Assembly: GCF_003597395.2 (NCBI RefSeq)
Contig: NC_133770.1
Span: forward strand, 28,935,496-28,999,495
From: Chelonoidis abingdonii
Lineage: Eukaryota > Chordata > Testudines > Testudinidae
Length of the DNA: 64,000 nt
Direction: 5' to 3'
In this document: piece after piece, positions 1 through 10,652 of the stretch
Layout of the letters: each line of letters begins with the position of its first letter
Position numbering within the stretch: position 1 is the stretch's first letter
Notes under the pieces: model-generated
Database searches by the model: none
What the model saw: only the letters and a program-made list of their open reading frames with translations
Told to the model about the DNA's origin: nothing
Translations under genes and position numbers: made by a program

Positions 1-1290
1 CAATAGGCAAACCATCAATACCAAGTGCCTTTCTTGGAGCAAAGCCATTTAGGGCAGAATTCAACTCTGAGACAGTCAGGTCCTGTTCAAGTCTGTCAAC
101 ATCCAGCGTTGGGATCCTAGGAAGGTCCTTATGGAGCCATCAAGTCTCAGATGGACAAGTAGGTTCTTCAGTCTACAGGTCTTTGAAAAATTTCACAGAA
201 AATCTCCTAATCCTCACAATGTCTGAAAGCTCTCAGCCCGATGACATCTTGAAATGGCTAATCATCTTCTGCTTTGCATATTTCTTTTCCAGGCTGAAAA
301 AAAAACTGAGTAGGTCCATCCATTTGAGAAAGGCCTTGAAATCAGACACTAACCAGTGCACTGTGAACCTTGCTATTCAACATGCCCCACAAGAGCTTTT
401 TTTTGTATTTCAAATTCTCATGCAACCCAGCATCATTACTGGCATGAAAGGCTTTTTCAGGTTCTATAATCCCCAACTCTAACTCCTGCCAGTGTTGTCG
501 GCTAAGTGTATTGCTGACCAAAACAAAATCTTTAATATTAACTTTATCCACCTTCTACCAGTGCCTCAAGAAGGGAAAACTTCCCTTTGAGGCAACTTAA
601 ACTCTCCCAAATTAACTGAAATAGTCCCGAAAGTGAACATCTTATAAAAGGCAAATGTTAAAATGCCACTATGGATGGCAGTCTTGAACAGAAGGAAGAG
701 ACAATGCCAATAAGACCAAACCATGATATGAAATCCCCATGGAGATAATACAACTAGAAAGCAAATGACACAAATGATGAGTCAAAACATAAAAACAGTT
801 CAAATGGACCATAGAGAAAGAGCACTCAAGCAGGTGGACTGCTGTGTATAAGGGTGAAAATGTTGCCATGCGTCAATCAGGTCAGAAGCCTATGAAAGTT
901 GCAAGTCGCTGAGCTGACAGTGGACACAGTTCCAAATTATTTCTATCCAATTTCACTGTACAATTAAAATCAACTCCAGAAATTATGTGACTTGTCAAGT
1001 AATTGGTCAAAAGAGCACTCAAAAGTTGAAAAAAAAACAGCACCTTATCTTTCCCTTTAGTAAGAGCATTAAAAAAAAAAATTTTGCTCAAAAGTATCTT
1101 GAACTGTCAGTAAACATTGTGGAACAACTTCCTTCACATCCATTGAATCAGGCTTTCACCTGCACACACTGAGAATGGCAACCTCTGTGCTTGCAGCGGA
1201 ACCAAAAAACCTCCATTCTCCAATCAGCAAGCCAATCACTTTGGTTGAGATCTTTAGCCAGCTGCTCATTTCCTAAAAAAGAAGGACATT
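1..1290 (-). mobile_element. L1/Tx1-type LINE ORF2 fragment (endonuclease, linker, start of RT), degraded
   Basis: Read on the minus strand, three frames together follow the ORF2 of L1/Tx1-clade LINEs from high to low coordinates. Around 1,290-900 lies the apurinic-type endonuclease, including GVDFNCTVKLDRN near 970-930, the GDFNC metal/active-site block. Around 600-340 is the endonuclease-RT linker with a tryptophan-rich FPSLRHWW-like segment, then PTQFFFQ near 315-290, matching the linker T-x-FFF motif. At 50-1 comes ALNGFAPRKALGIDGLPI, the K-x-P-G-x-DG block at the RT entrance; the rest of RT lies outside the window. Frameshifts and stops (for example near 135-155) break the frame repeatedly, so this is a dead copy. 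L1/Tx1 family known; subfamily not determined. Confidence is high for LINE and moderate for the Tx1 clade. Confidence 0.75.
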
Positions 1291-1676
1291 AGAGATAGTG
1301 ACTTTATCAGCAGATGTTAAGAGGGGCATGACAGGGACAAAATCACCCTGCAGAAAAATCCTCTCCACAGCCTAACCCACAGCTGGATCACACTCCTCCA
1401 CAGAGGCAGAGTCTGGAAGCAAAATCTGCAACCGATGGCCATGAGTTAAACCCTCAGAATCCACAACAAACTGAGGTCTCCATCCCCTTGGCTGGCCAGC
1501 CCAGAGGGCAGACAAAAGGCTGCTAAAACAGAAGAAATCCTGAAATTAAGCCTATAAAAATAAACAAATACAAAAAAACAAAACGCCCATTTCCCCAACA
1601 GAAAGACACACACAGCGAACAGCAGAGCACACCCACTCCCAGCTAAACTTCCACAATCTCCTAAGACAGTGAGGGT
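1291..1676. other. no recognised feature
   Basis: I see no gene, repeat boundary or structured motif here. The stretch may include the degraded 5' part of the adjoining LINE, but I could not follow homology past about 1,290. Confidence 0.4.
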
Positions 1677-1840
1677 GCCTGCCAATAGCCTAGTGGTATG
1701 GTCACTCACTTAGGAATCAGAGACTAATGTTCAAGTCCTTGCTGTCTTGTTTCAGAATCAGGCAGATTCAGATTCTCTCAGTCTTTGCTGTTGGAGCTCT
1801 TCCACTTTGTTTAAATAATTAACTATTCAGTGAGACCCAC
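1677..1840 (+). repeat. tRNA-like interspersed repeat fragment
   Basis: Begins with a CCTAGTGGTATGGTCACTCA head resembling a tRNA A-box region, followed by GTTCAAGTCC, a good B-box. It continues into TCTTCCACTTTGTTTAAATAA. The same head and the same CCACTTTaatTAATTAA block recur in the composite repeat at 23,690-25,185, so this is a second, shorter member of that family. Class unknown. Confidence 0.5.
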
Positions 1841-4800
1841 CATAGGAATGTCTATGCTGCAGTCCTGATAACTTCAACAAGACTATTTGAGTTAGGACTA
1901 CTCATGGTAGCGAAAATTGTAGAATAAAGCTATAGAGAGATTCAGCAGCTGTACCTTTTCCTGTTTATAAACCCAGAATACCTAGACATTCAGAACTAGA
2001 GTATTTTGGGCACAGTCAGTTTAGCTGACCCAATGTCTGAGGTTATATAGATAGCTATGCACATATCCTCCACAATCAGTATCAAATATCAGTCACATCT
2101 GTTTAAAAAAAATATTGTAAATGAACTCAGTTGCAGCAAGGAAGAGTTTTTTATTGTTTTGCCATTTGAAAAAGGAACACGTTATAAGGAGTTTGTGGGA
2201 GTCTTGCAAGATTTTGGATTCCAAGACAATCTATCTTTAAATGCGTTCCTTGCAAGTGTTAACATGTTTCTTTAAGGCAAAACATCAGATATGTAGAAAT
2301 ACACAGTCTCTAAAAGGATAATGATAGCAACACATCATGATAGAAGTTGTACCTAATCTGGTACTAAAAGGAGAAACTTCATTATCCTTGATTTTTGTTT
2401 GGAAAAAACCCAGCATTTATTTTGTCTGCAGATGGCAGCTGTTAAAATTTGCTAAGACTGCAATTGAAAATATAGCAGAATGATAGGTGGGAGAGAGTGT
2501 AAAATCATAAAACAATGGACTCAGAGTACAGCTTGCTCTGAAAAGTCACCGTGTCAGAAATCACACTAGCATCAAGAAGGAAACAATATCATATGTGTAT
2601 GTATATACTAAATGAAATTAGATGTGCAGTGCTGTTTTCTTCATAAGAGCTCATTTTATAAGGTCATTTGATTGAGGAGAAAATCTAATAGAACTTTTAA
2701 GTGCAGATTTTTTTTGTGTTTCAAAGACAGGTGGGTAGGGTGGGGAGAAAACGTAGACGGTAGCTGTCTGAGCCATCAGAATGGCCAGGGAAGAGGGATA
2801 AAAGGGTTAGAGGAACCTGGAACTCATTACGGTGATTGCTAACCGGTGTGCTCTTTGTTGGGTCCATCAAGACAATGATGTTGACATTTATTTGTTTTTT
2901 TATCACAGGGTTGCCTTATGTCCTCCTCTAAAGTGAAGAATTGTAATTTTCATAGGCTCAAAGAAAAGCCAGCAAAGAGTCTGCCGAGAAGGCAAAGTTC
3001 TCTGGGCCCTGCCCCTTCCAGGAGATTTGCCAGATGAAACATTTCAGTTTTGTACAACATTAACAAGAACGTGGCTCTCTCGTTTTCATAAGCATCCACG
3101 TTTGTGTTTCTTCTGGGTAGGGAAGTAAGCAGTCATTGCTTTACATGCCTTGGCTATTTAGCTTTAGTATTAGTCTTTTAAAGGAGCATGGTAATAATCT
3201 TTGCGTTTTCTCACCAGTATTGTATTGCACTGTTGTAGCCAAATTTTACGGTTGCAGAAAGCGTTAGCAAATCAGGCCAAGACGCACTTTGACTTTGATT
3301 TAATATGAAATTTTATGCTGCATCCCCAGCTATTTCCATCATTACACTAATTATTTGGCATGCTTTATTTTTCACACTTACTCAAAAAAAGTTTACTTTT
3401 TTCCAGAAAACACTAGCGTCTGATATAAACAGACCATTACTCAGACCAACGGAGGCCAGTCAATCAACAGCGTGTTCTTACATGACATAGTATTATTAGC
3501 TGCATTTCATAAATCATGGTAGTGCAGACATCTAGTCTAAACTCCTCCTTGTTTCTTGCCAGTATTCCTGTATCTTTTTTTGTCCTGGTTCATATTTTAT
3601 GCCTATTTCAGAAAGCTGTTAAGACATTTAAAATATTTCTAGTACAGTATAGATGTGTGTGCCTCTTTACAGATCAAGTAAAGACAGATTCCTTTCCCAG
3701 AACAGCTTAGAGTCTAAGGGCTCTGTCATGCCACTTAGGCAGAGCCCTGTGTTGGGAGCAGTGTGGTGCTTTAGGGAAGCAAAATCCCCTAGAGCTTCAG
3801 GGCATGCACAGGGAATGTGACCTCTCCTACTCCCCTTTGGAGGCCAAGCCTGTAAACTAGGCCTGTTCTAAGGATAGTTGAGAGGGGAAGTATGGACCCA
3901 CCCCTACTCTAGCCTCTTGGCAGCAATGTGAGCCCAGTGGTTAGGGTAGATTATAAACAGAAAGTCAAGTTTTCAGTAATGGAGCTGTGTGGAAGCACTG
4001 CTTACCCAAGCCAAGGACAGTAGGCAGGTGGGAGGAGGGTCCTCTCTGTTTTTAGGAGAGTGAGAGCTGCCTTCTCATCACTCCTCCTTACTCTAATCCC
4101 TTGGGCATTCCTGGGTTCAACAGAAGGAGGAGTCCCTAACCTTCCCCAGGTGCAGGGCTGGGATTATGACAGGCTTTTTTTCAGAGTGTATGGTGGGGGA
4201 CACTATACATGCTTCTTCACTTCTACTCTAGGCACCTATGTTAGAGCATCTGATCATCATTTAAGATCACAGCAACAGTAGGAGATAAACATGGGGAGTG
4301 GATATGGAAGATTGATAGAAAGTTGAGGCCCAGAGCTTACATGGCTATTTGATTTAATTAGAACAATAGTTTGGAAGCAAGCTTGAAGAAGTGGATTTTG
4401 AAAAAAGACTTAACCAAGGAGAAGGAGGAAGCCTAGTGGATGTGGTCTGGAGTTCCAGGCATAGGCAGCAACAATAAGTCTTTGCAGGATCAGGCCCAAT
4501 GTGGCAACATATGGGAAGATGGTTGAGCATAAGGTATACATGGGCATGAGGAAAACATCCTTATTTACACAAGGTAGAGGAAAATGTGTGATTTAATTTT
4601 TTCCATCTGCACTGTAATGGGCTGTAAATGCCCTATAATGATCCGTACTTGTAGAGTAATTGTGCAGCCAATGGTACTATGAGAAGCAAACTCTACTACA
4701 AACCAGGTGCTATTTCCACTAGTCAAGAAGCCTTCACAGAAAATACCCACTTTTAGATCAGCAGATTGACATCTCTGCTGACGGAGGTATCACACTGGGA

Positions 4801-5224
4801 AAGAGGTGGTCTCTCAACTAGGCAGGGTTCAAACCACTTTATAACTCGAAGCCAGCACTTTGAACTCCACTTGGAAATTCTACCAGTAGTTCCTTCTAGT
4901 TGTACTGTCAGTATGATTTTCCACCTTGTAATCTCACCTGCCTCTCAGAGCACTGGTAGGACATTTCTAATACTGACTGAAGACTTTTCACTCATTAGCA
5001 TGTAACACATTCACACCATCCATTGAATGTTACAGTCTTGGTTAAACCTTATTCCCACCCAAGCCAATGAATCCCCCTCCCCATTGATTTTAAGATGTCC
5101 AGCACTTGAGATGACTAAGCAAGATGTTGACAGAAAAAGAGAGGAAACAGAGCTGTATGTTCTGTCATTAAGGAGTCTCTCCACTCTATATGATGGACAT
5201 TTCTTTTAATGAAGAACTTTGATA
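1841..5224. other. anonymous sequence, no gene seen
   Basis: About 3.4 kb with only short chance reading frames and no recognised repeat. Between about 3,040 and 3,330 the sequence looks unusually low in repeats for this window and retains some CpG, so it could be a conserved noncoding element, but nothing in the sequence proves that. Confidence 0.35.
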
Positions 5225-5580
5225 TTTCAAAATCTGGTTTTGCGCTGAATTGGAACAAAACCAGAAAAAGGGAGATTCTCCAAAGGAAAATTTTGAAAAA
5301 AATTGTTTTGGATTGATTGAAACATTTTATTTTGATTTCAATTTTATTTTGTATTACAGTAGAACAAATACAAAATCTTAAAAATTTGAAATGAAAAGTA
5401 ATTTTAAAACAAAACAGTGTTTAATTCTGCAAATCTCAAAATGGAACATTTCAACATTGTCCAAACTTTTGTTTTCTGATTTTCTGAAATTTAGATTAAA
5501 TTGATCTGATTTAGCAAAGTGGTTTGAATTTGATGGAACTGCATATTCCAATGGAATATGGTTCCATTAAACTTTCTCTC
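5225..5580. repeat. AT-rich foldback-type repeat (tentative)
   Basis: A run of GAAACATTTTATTTTGATTTC-like and AACAAAACCAGAAA-like words, with many local inverted repeats. The wording resembles 20,575-20,800 and, more weakly, the 82-bp foldback at 59,914-59,995. I could not define ends or a target duplication, so membership in one family is a guess. Confidence 0.3.
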
Positions 5581-6440
5581 AGCATCTCTACGCAGATGAT
5601 TTATAAATATGGTGGAGACAGGGTGTCACAATATAGATTCACACTCATGCAGACTAAATAAATAATTTCCCCATCCAGTCTAGAAACTCAGTAATCTTGC
5701 CCTTCTCTGCTTCTTCTTATTCCAGGGCATCAGAAATATGCATAGTACATGGAAAAAGAGAAGCAATTCAGCATAGTACTTCCTGATCCACCCCCCTTTC
5801 ACCAAAAATACCAATCAATTTGAGATAAGCCACCCTATCCCAGGAATATTACCACAAAGTAAAGAGTTCATTATGGCTGTTGGTAATATATTGTCACTAG
5901 AAAAAACTGGCATCATCATCATACCTGTCTCCATAGTAGATCTCCCATGCTTTGTCTTTTGTTTTATATGAAACTGTCATGTGTTTTTTGTACCACCTGA
6001 GGATCCTTACTGAACTCCTAGCATTAATCCTAATATTTTATTATTAAAAGATGAGATGTTCTTTCCAGATAACTGCTTTCACATAAGACTCCCCTCACCC
6101 ACAGGTTTCTCATTCTTCTTCATGTTCTACTGTCACTTTGTATGGAACAGGAAAAAAAAATCTATATCACTGGGATGGTTATTTAATATTATATTAGAGC
6201 AGACCCTCAGACTCCAATCAAGTCCAAGAGCTCATTACACTGTGTAAATGCATATAACGACATGGTCCCTGCTCTCATTAGCTTGCAGTGTAAGACAAGT
6301 GCGTGGGGTAGTGGACAAGAAAGATACAGTCACATATCTACACTGAGGTAGATTTGCAATTATTAATATTAGAAATAGATAAAGTTCCAGCTATTCCTAT
6401 CAGCATCTCAACTTAGCCATCATTAATAGACTTATTACAT

Positions 6441-6575
6441 ATAAGAGAGGTAATATATTTTATTGGACCAACTTCTGCTGATGAAAGAGAAGCTTTCAAG
6501 CTACACAGAGCTCTTCTTCAGGTCTCCGGAAGGTACTGGACCAACACGGCTATAACAACGCTAAATATACATAGG
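6441..6575. mobile_element. Penelope-type (PLE) repeat fragment, inverted arrangement
   Basis: The left part, TATTTTATTGGACCAACTTC to CTTCTTCAGGTC, is antisense. The right part, GGTACTGGACCAACACGGCT, is a sense-orientation family end. Ends near ACACGGCTA are shared with the other PLE-like copies in the window (10,466-10,652 and 45,904-45,968). Joined antisense and sense pieces are typical of this group. Assignment to Penelope-like elements rests on remembered tail sequence and on the hammerhead-like core on the minus strand. Confidence 0.5.
6484..6521 (-). ncRNA. hammerhead-like ribozyme core (weak)
   Basis: On the minus strand: CTGAAGA (6,521-6,515), one extra A, GAGC, loop, GCTT, then GAAA (6,497-6,494). 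This is the CUGANGA, stem II, GAAA order of a hammerhead. Stem III would be only two pairs (A-U, G-C), and helix I is not evident. Probably inactive; recorded because the arrangement matches the other copies. Confidence 0.25.
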
Positions 6576-6664
6576 CACAGCAGTAGAGGTGAACCATCAG
6601 TAATTTGAATTGAGAGACGGTCATAGCCAAAGGGTTTGTCTACACACAGGTTTTATTTAATTGG

Positions 6665-7353
6665 AACAAGCTGGCAACTCACCAGCGCAGCACCTCCTGC
6701 TGGTCATCTGGGAATTAGCTCTTCCCAGCCTTAGAGAACCTCCTGCTGGCTGATTTCTCCAGTACCTGTTTCCTCATCTCCACCACCTCTGGCCCCATGC
6801 CCCTCCTGGACCCTGGTGCCCCATTACCTTGGGATGCTGCCCTACAGCAGTGCCCCCACACTCTGGGTCTCCCCTGCTAGGGGAACTCCCTCCTGCTATG
6901 TCCACCTTGCCCCAGGGGCTACTGTAACTCATCATCTAGCCCCCTTTCTTCAGGGCAAACTGCAGCCTGAAATAGTCACCCTTCATTGGCAAGGGGGTCA
7001 GACCTGCTGCCTTTCTAGCCCAGCTGTCTCCCTGCAGCCCCAGTACCTCCTTAGGCCTTTCTGCCAGGCCTGATCACCCCAGCTCAGCCTGCCCCTTCCC
7101 CAACACTACTCTGCCAAAGATACCCTGTCTCTCCCAGGCAACTGGAATGAGACTCACTTGGCTCCTACTCACAGCCCTCTTATAAGGGGCAGCTGGTCCC
7201 TTCTGACCTATGAGTGGTCCCTTCTGACCTATGAGTCTATGAGTCTATGAGTCTATGATTGAGCTCACCACAGGTGTGGCCAGTTCCCCAGCTGGCCTCC
7301 CTCAGCTGCTCTCACTCCTTTTAACCCAGGAGTGGGATAACCGCCCAGCTACA
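6665..7353 (-). repeat. old solo LTR-like element, same family as 44,422-45,122
   Basis: The reverse complement begins TGTAGCTGGGCGG at 7,353. It follows the 44,422 LTR through a CCTTATAAGAGGG TATA-like block (about 7,190-7,180), several CCCAGTACC- and CTGCTGCC-type blocks, and the terminal GAATTAGCTC / CACCTCCTGCTGG region. The family relation is clear by eye. The low-coordinate end is approximate and I could not find a target duplication. It contains a small CR1 tail at about 7,196-7,259. No internal retroviral coding sequence is present. Confidence 0.6.
7196..7259 (+). repeat. CR1 3'-tail scrap with (CTATGAGT)n
   Basis: GGTCCCTTCTGACCTATGAG occurs twice in tandem and is followed by three CTATGAGT units ending CTATGAT. 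CR1 LINEs end in GTCCCTTC...-type sequence plus an 8-bp microsatellite, so this looks like a tiny 5'-truncated CR1 tail inside the LTR. Confidence 0.5.
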
Positions 7354-7920
7354 ATCACTTTATAACAGTACAAAACCTGTGTGTATTTCAGGCTTATGGC
7401 TCATTTAGAAAGACTCTTTCATACATAAGGTGTGGCATAGAAGAAAGCACAGAGATGTTGTAAGAGATGCTAACAGACTGGTTCTCCTTGTGGAGGTGAT
7501 GCAGGGGTGATGTGAGATATAGAAAGTAGAGAGGAAGAGAGAAGCAGAGTTCTGAAGGGACTGGTAGGTGAGGAAAAGAAGTGTAAACTTGTCCTGCAGA
7601 ATGAAAGATACTTCAGAAAACCTAAATTCTATTATTGAACCCAGTTAATGATTGCATAGTTAAAGATGCTGGAACCTTTAAATGATAACTCCTTCAAACT
7701 TCCTCTAACATTTCCCCTAAAAAACTAAAAACCTCTCTTTGACCTGAATTTTCTCATGATTAGTGTCAGGTCAGCAGAATTTTCTTTAGCTTGAGAATAC
7801 ACAAAGGATTTTTTTGAGTTAGAAAACTGTAAAACCAGAGAGGTTTTTGTGTGAGTTCTTACAGGGCAACTGGGAACAACAAACCTCAAAATTCATTTAT
7901 TTCTAAACAAGGGGAGGGAG
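7354..7920. other. no recognised feature
   Basis: No gene, repeat or motif recognised between the LTR and the Cry SINE. Confidence 0.35.
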
Positions 7921-8098
7921 TGTGCCATACGACTAGAGCACTTGACAAGGACTCAGAAGACCCTAGGTACTATTCTGTTGTGTGACCTAGGTCAAGACCC
8001 TTCACCTCCAAGCTTCAGTTTGGCTATTGGTAAAACTGGAATGATTCCACACCTCCTTTGCAAAGGGCTTTGAGATAAAAAGAGCTGTATAAAAATAT
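7921..8098 (+). mobile_element. Cry-type tRNA-derived SINE (degraded)
   Basis: Degraded tRNA-like head (CGACTAGAGCACTTG), damaged B-box region (TACTATTCTG), core TGTGACCTAGGTCAAG...CTTCAGTTTGG, then the CR1-like tail CCTTTGCAAAGGGCTTTGAG ending AGCTGTATAAAAAT. Compare the better copies at 18,765 and 42,345. Confidence 0.75.
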
Positions 8099-9402
8099 TC
8101 AGTTTTACATACTTATATCTTCTATATCAATGGTACACCAGTGATTAATGTGTTCTACAGTCCACACTGAGAACATGTACTTTTTGTAAGTTTCAAAAAA
8201 TTAGCTCAGATTTTTAAAAGGTCTAAACATTTAAAATCGGAACTTCAAAATAATGTGCACACCTTTGGTTAGAGACATCCATGTGTGTCTCCTAATATGA
8301 GCATCAGAGCAGAGGTGCATATTACCGCATAATAGGGAACAAGCATATAATAAATCTGAGTCCCCCTCTGCCCGCTCCAGCATGCCTCTGGCCATAGAAG
8401 CCAGAATCTAGCCCTAAATTAATAATTAGCCCCTTTAATTTAATCTCTTCAGAAAATATCACGAAGATGTCAGAGACAGTGGAAAACATTAGAGGGGCAA
8501 TGCAGAAAGAAAATTGCAAAATATGCCTGGGATTCTTGAAAAGCCATTACTGAATAACAAGAATTAAATAAGACATTTTCCTGCAAGGTCCTTCACATTA
8601 CTTTGATAAAGGTGAGTGGAGAGGCTACACTGGAATGGCCTATGTTCTCCACATGTAACACAGAGAGGATGTCATCTGAGTGTAAAGGTGGGACAGGGAT
8701 CCATGCTTACCAATCACTCAAACCCCCATACAATAGCTTACACTTCCTCCTGCCATTTGCTTGCATTTTGGAAGCAGTAGCAGAAGGAGGAAACATTGGG
8801 AGAACCCAAAACTTCCAGATTAATGGAAGAAATTAAATTCAAAGCAACTACAGGATTATCATGAATGTTGTAAATTCTTTGTAAGAATCTTGTCTTCCAA
8901 TACAAGATGGCAATAAATTTCTCTTGGAGGTAATGTGATTGGTGTTTTTAGAAATGAGACTAATTACAGATTATGGTCAAATTTCAAAGAAGCCACAAAC
9001 CAGCATCCAATTTCACACACAAATCAGGGATTGCAACATTTTGGGTGTAATTTCCTAAATCCTGTCACTTCCACTTGTAACTATCTACTCACATAAAATT
9101 AAAAATAGCATCCTTGGATGCAAAAAAATTCTTCTTGACAAAAAATTATTATCATAAATTATCCCGAGTAGACACTCATTTTTGTATTGCTGGTATTTGA
9201 TTCCATGTTGCAATATGCAGCTGGGTGGCTTTTGAAGATCCTGCTTTGAACAATTTGATCTAGGTACTATACAAACTAATCTCCAGATACTACAAGGTGG
9301 CGAGCATTTCTGGGAGGTGCTGGGCAACCAAGAGCTGCGCTGGACCGGCTCATATTCGTATACATTGTAAAATATTTTGTTGAAAAGCAGAATTCTATAT
9401 AG
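8099..9402. other. anonymous AT-rich sequence
   Basis: No coding potential or recognised repeat; only short chance reading frames. Confidence 0.35.
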
Positions 9403-10389
9403 CAGTGTTTGCCAAACTGTGTTCCGAAGAACACTGATGTTCCAATTGATGTAAATAGGTGTTCCATGAAAGAATCATAATTTTAAAGAAGGGTCTTACT
9501 TTTTTTAAAAAAATTTTAAATTTGGCATATTTGAAGCATAGTTTACAACTCTTTTTGAATGGCTATAACTTATCATAAAACTCTTTTTCCGGTTATTGAT
9601 AGATCTCATAATAAATATCATGGCATAAAGAGAACGTGGCAGGCAAGCATGTTGACGTCTATCCCTTTCGGGCACGTTTCAGTTAGTGACGTTGTACCCC
9701 TTCCACTCGAGGCTGCGTGAACTGCAATAGTATGCACACACCATTCTCTTTATGCCACGTTGAATATAACCTATAATATAATGTTATATTTACCATGTTG
9801 AATATAACATATTCAAACCTGTGGGTCTTTACCATGTGTGCGATAAGCACAACTAAACTAGGTCTGCTCAAAACAATATAAATATTGGTGACAAACAAAA
9901 TTTGACAAAAATCAGTATTTCTAAATATTGTTCCTAAACCTAATCACCATGGATTTGTGGCTAAAAGAAGGAACTTTGAAACAAAAAGCAACTTCTTCTG
10001 GTACTCCAACTGTGGCAGAAATAAACGAGCAAAATATTGTGACACTTCAAAGTGAGGATGAACAATCGCAGTCTTTTATTGCAGAAAAATCTGTTAGTAC
10101 TAGTGAGTTATCCAAGGTAAAAGAATTTCCACTGAAGTATATCAAAAAACAAGAAGTAAGTGTTAAAAGACTGAAACAAAAGTATGATGAAAGTTATTTG
10201 TCTTTTGGTTTTACATGTGTTGGAAATAAAGATGTTCCTGATGTGCAGTGCGTCGCATGCAACAAAATACTAGCAAACAGTTCATTGGCTCCTGCTAAAC
10301 TTCGTAGGCATTTGGAAACCAAACATGCTGAATACAATGACAAAGATATGCTTCCTCTTGAAAAAACTTATAACTCAGAAATTGTAAAC
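9403..10389 (+). mobile_element. 5' part of an autonomous hAT (Charlie/Buster-like) transposon
   Basis: Starts with CAGTGTTTGCCAAACTGTGT, the terminal-repeat style of Charlie-like hAT elements. About 545 bp of leader follow, including a 14-bp inverted pair (9,621-9,634 and 9,744-9,757), and then the N-terminal transposase region. The 3' part is gone: homology stops at a (CA)n tract near 10,388, a Penelope-type repeat follows, and I found no 3' terminal repeat downstream. Confidence 0.65.
9949..10389 (+). pseudogene. hAT transposase N-terminus with BED-type zinc finger, 3' truncated
   Basis: ATG at 9,949 sits in a good context (ATCACCATGG) and opens a frame with about 147 transposase-like codons; the frame itself runs on to 10,590 through unrelated repeat sequence. 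Residues 75-130 carry a BED-like finger: C101-x2-C104, H121-x4-H126, set in YLSFGFT and APAKLRRHLETKHA, wording typical of transposases related to the host genes ZBED5 and SCAND3/ZBED9. In the family the finger binds the transposon ends. The catalytic RNase H-like and dimerisation domains are absent, so no transposase can be made. The intact 5' frame suggests modest age or chance; I see no sign of domestication. A start upstream would need a non-ATG codon. Confidence 0.65.
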
Positions 10390-10419
10390 ACACACATAGA
10401 CACACACACACACACACAA
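10388..10419 (+). repeat. (CA)n microsatellite
   Basis: Interrupted CA dinucleotide tract at the point where hAT homology ends. Confidence 0.9.
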
Positions 10420-10465
10420 AAGGACCTGGTGCTACCCCAGTTACAATGCTGGAGCTGTTGGTTTC

Positions 10466-10652
10466 AACTGAAAGCAACAAAGCATCCTATGGCACCTTAT
10501 AAACTAATAGACATGCTGGAGCATAAGCTTCTGACGAAGTGGGTATTCACCCATGAAAGCTCATGTTCCAATACATCTGTTAGTCTATAAGGTGCCACAG
10601 GATTCTTTGTTACTTTTTTCAGATCAAGACTAACACGACTACCCCTCTGATA
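10466..10652 (+). mobile_element. Penelope-type repeat, palindromic copy
   Basis: The left arm (about 10,466-10,530, containing GGCACCTTATAAACTAATAG) is the reverse complement of part of the right arm (10,531-10,652, containing CTGTTAGTCTATAAGGTGCC). The right arm ends TAACACGACTACCCCTCTGA, the usual terminus of this repeat. The arms meet at AAGCTT|CTGACGA. Inverted terminal pieces are common in Penelope-like elements. No reverse transcriptase or GIY-YIG coding sequence is present. Confidence 0.6.
10531..10568 (+). ncRNA. hammerhead-like ribozyme core in PLE repeat
   Basis: CTGACGA (10,531-10,537), one extra A, stem II GTGGGT-ATTC-ACCCAT (6 pairs, the closing one G-U), GAAA (10,555-10,558), stem III of three pairs (A-U, G-U, C-G) around TCAT, then UC at 10,567-10,568 as the expected cleavage position. 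All core blocks are present. The extra A before stem II and the lack of a clear helix I are departures from the canonical motif. Hammerheads are known in Penelope-like elements; activity of this copy is unproven. Confidence 0.4.

Noticed and set aside
9403..10652. Domesticated zinc-finger host gene
   Set aside because: The catalytic region is missing, the frame runs into a microsatellite and repeat, and a transposon terminal repeat lies upstream. A truncated transposon is the simpler reading.
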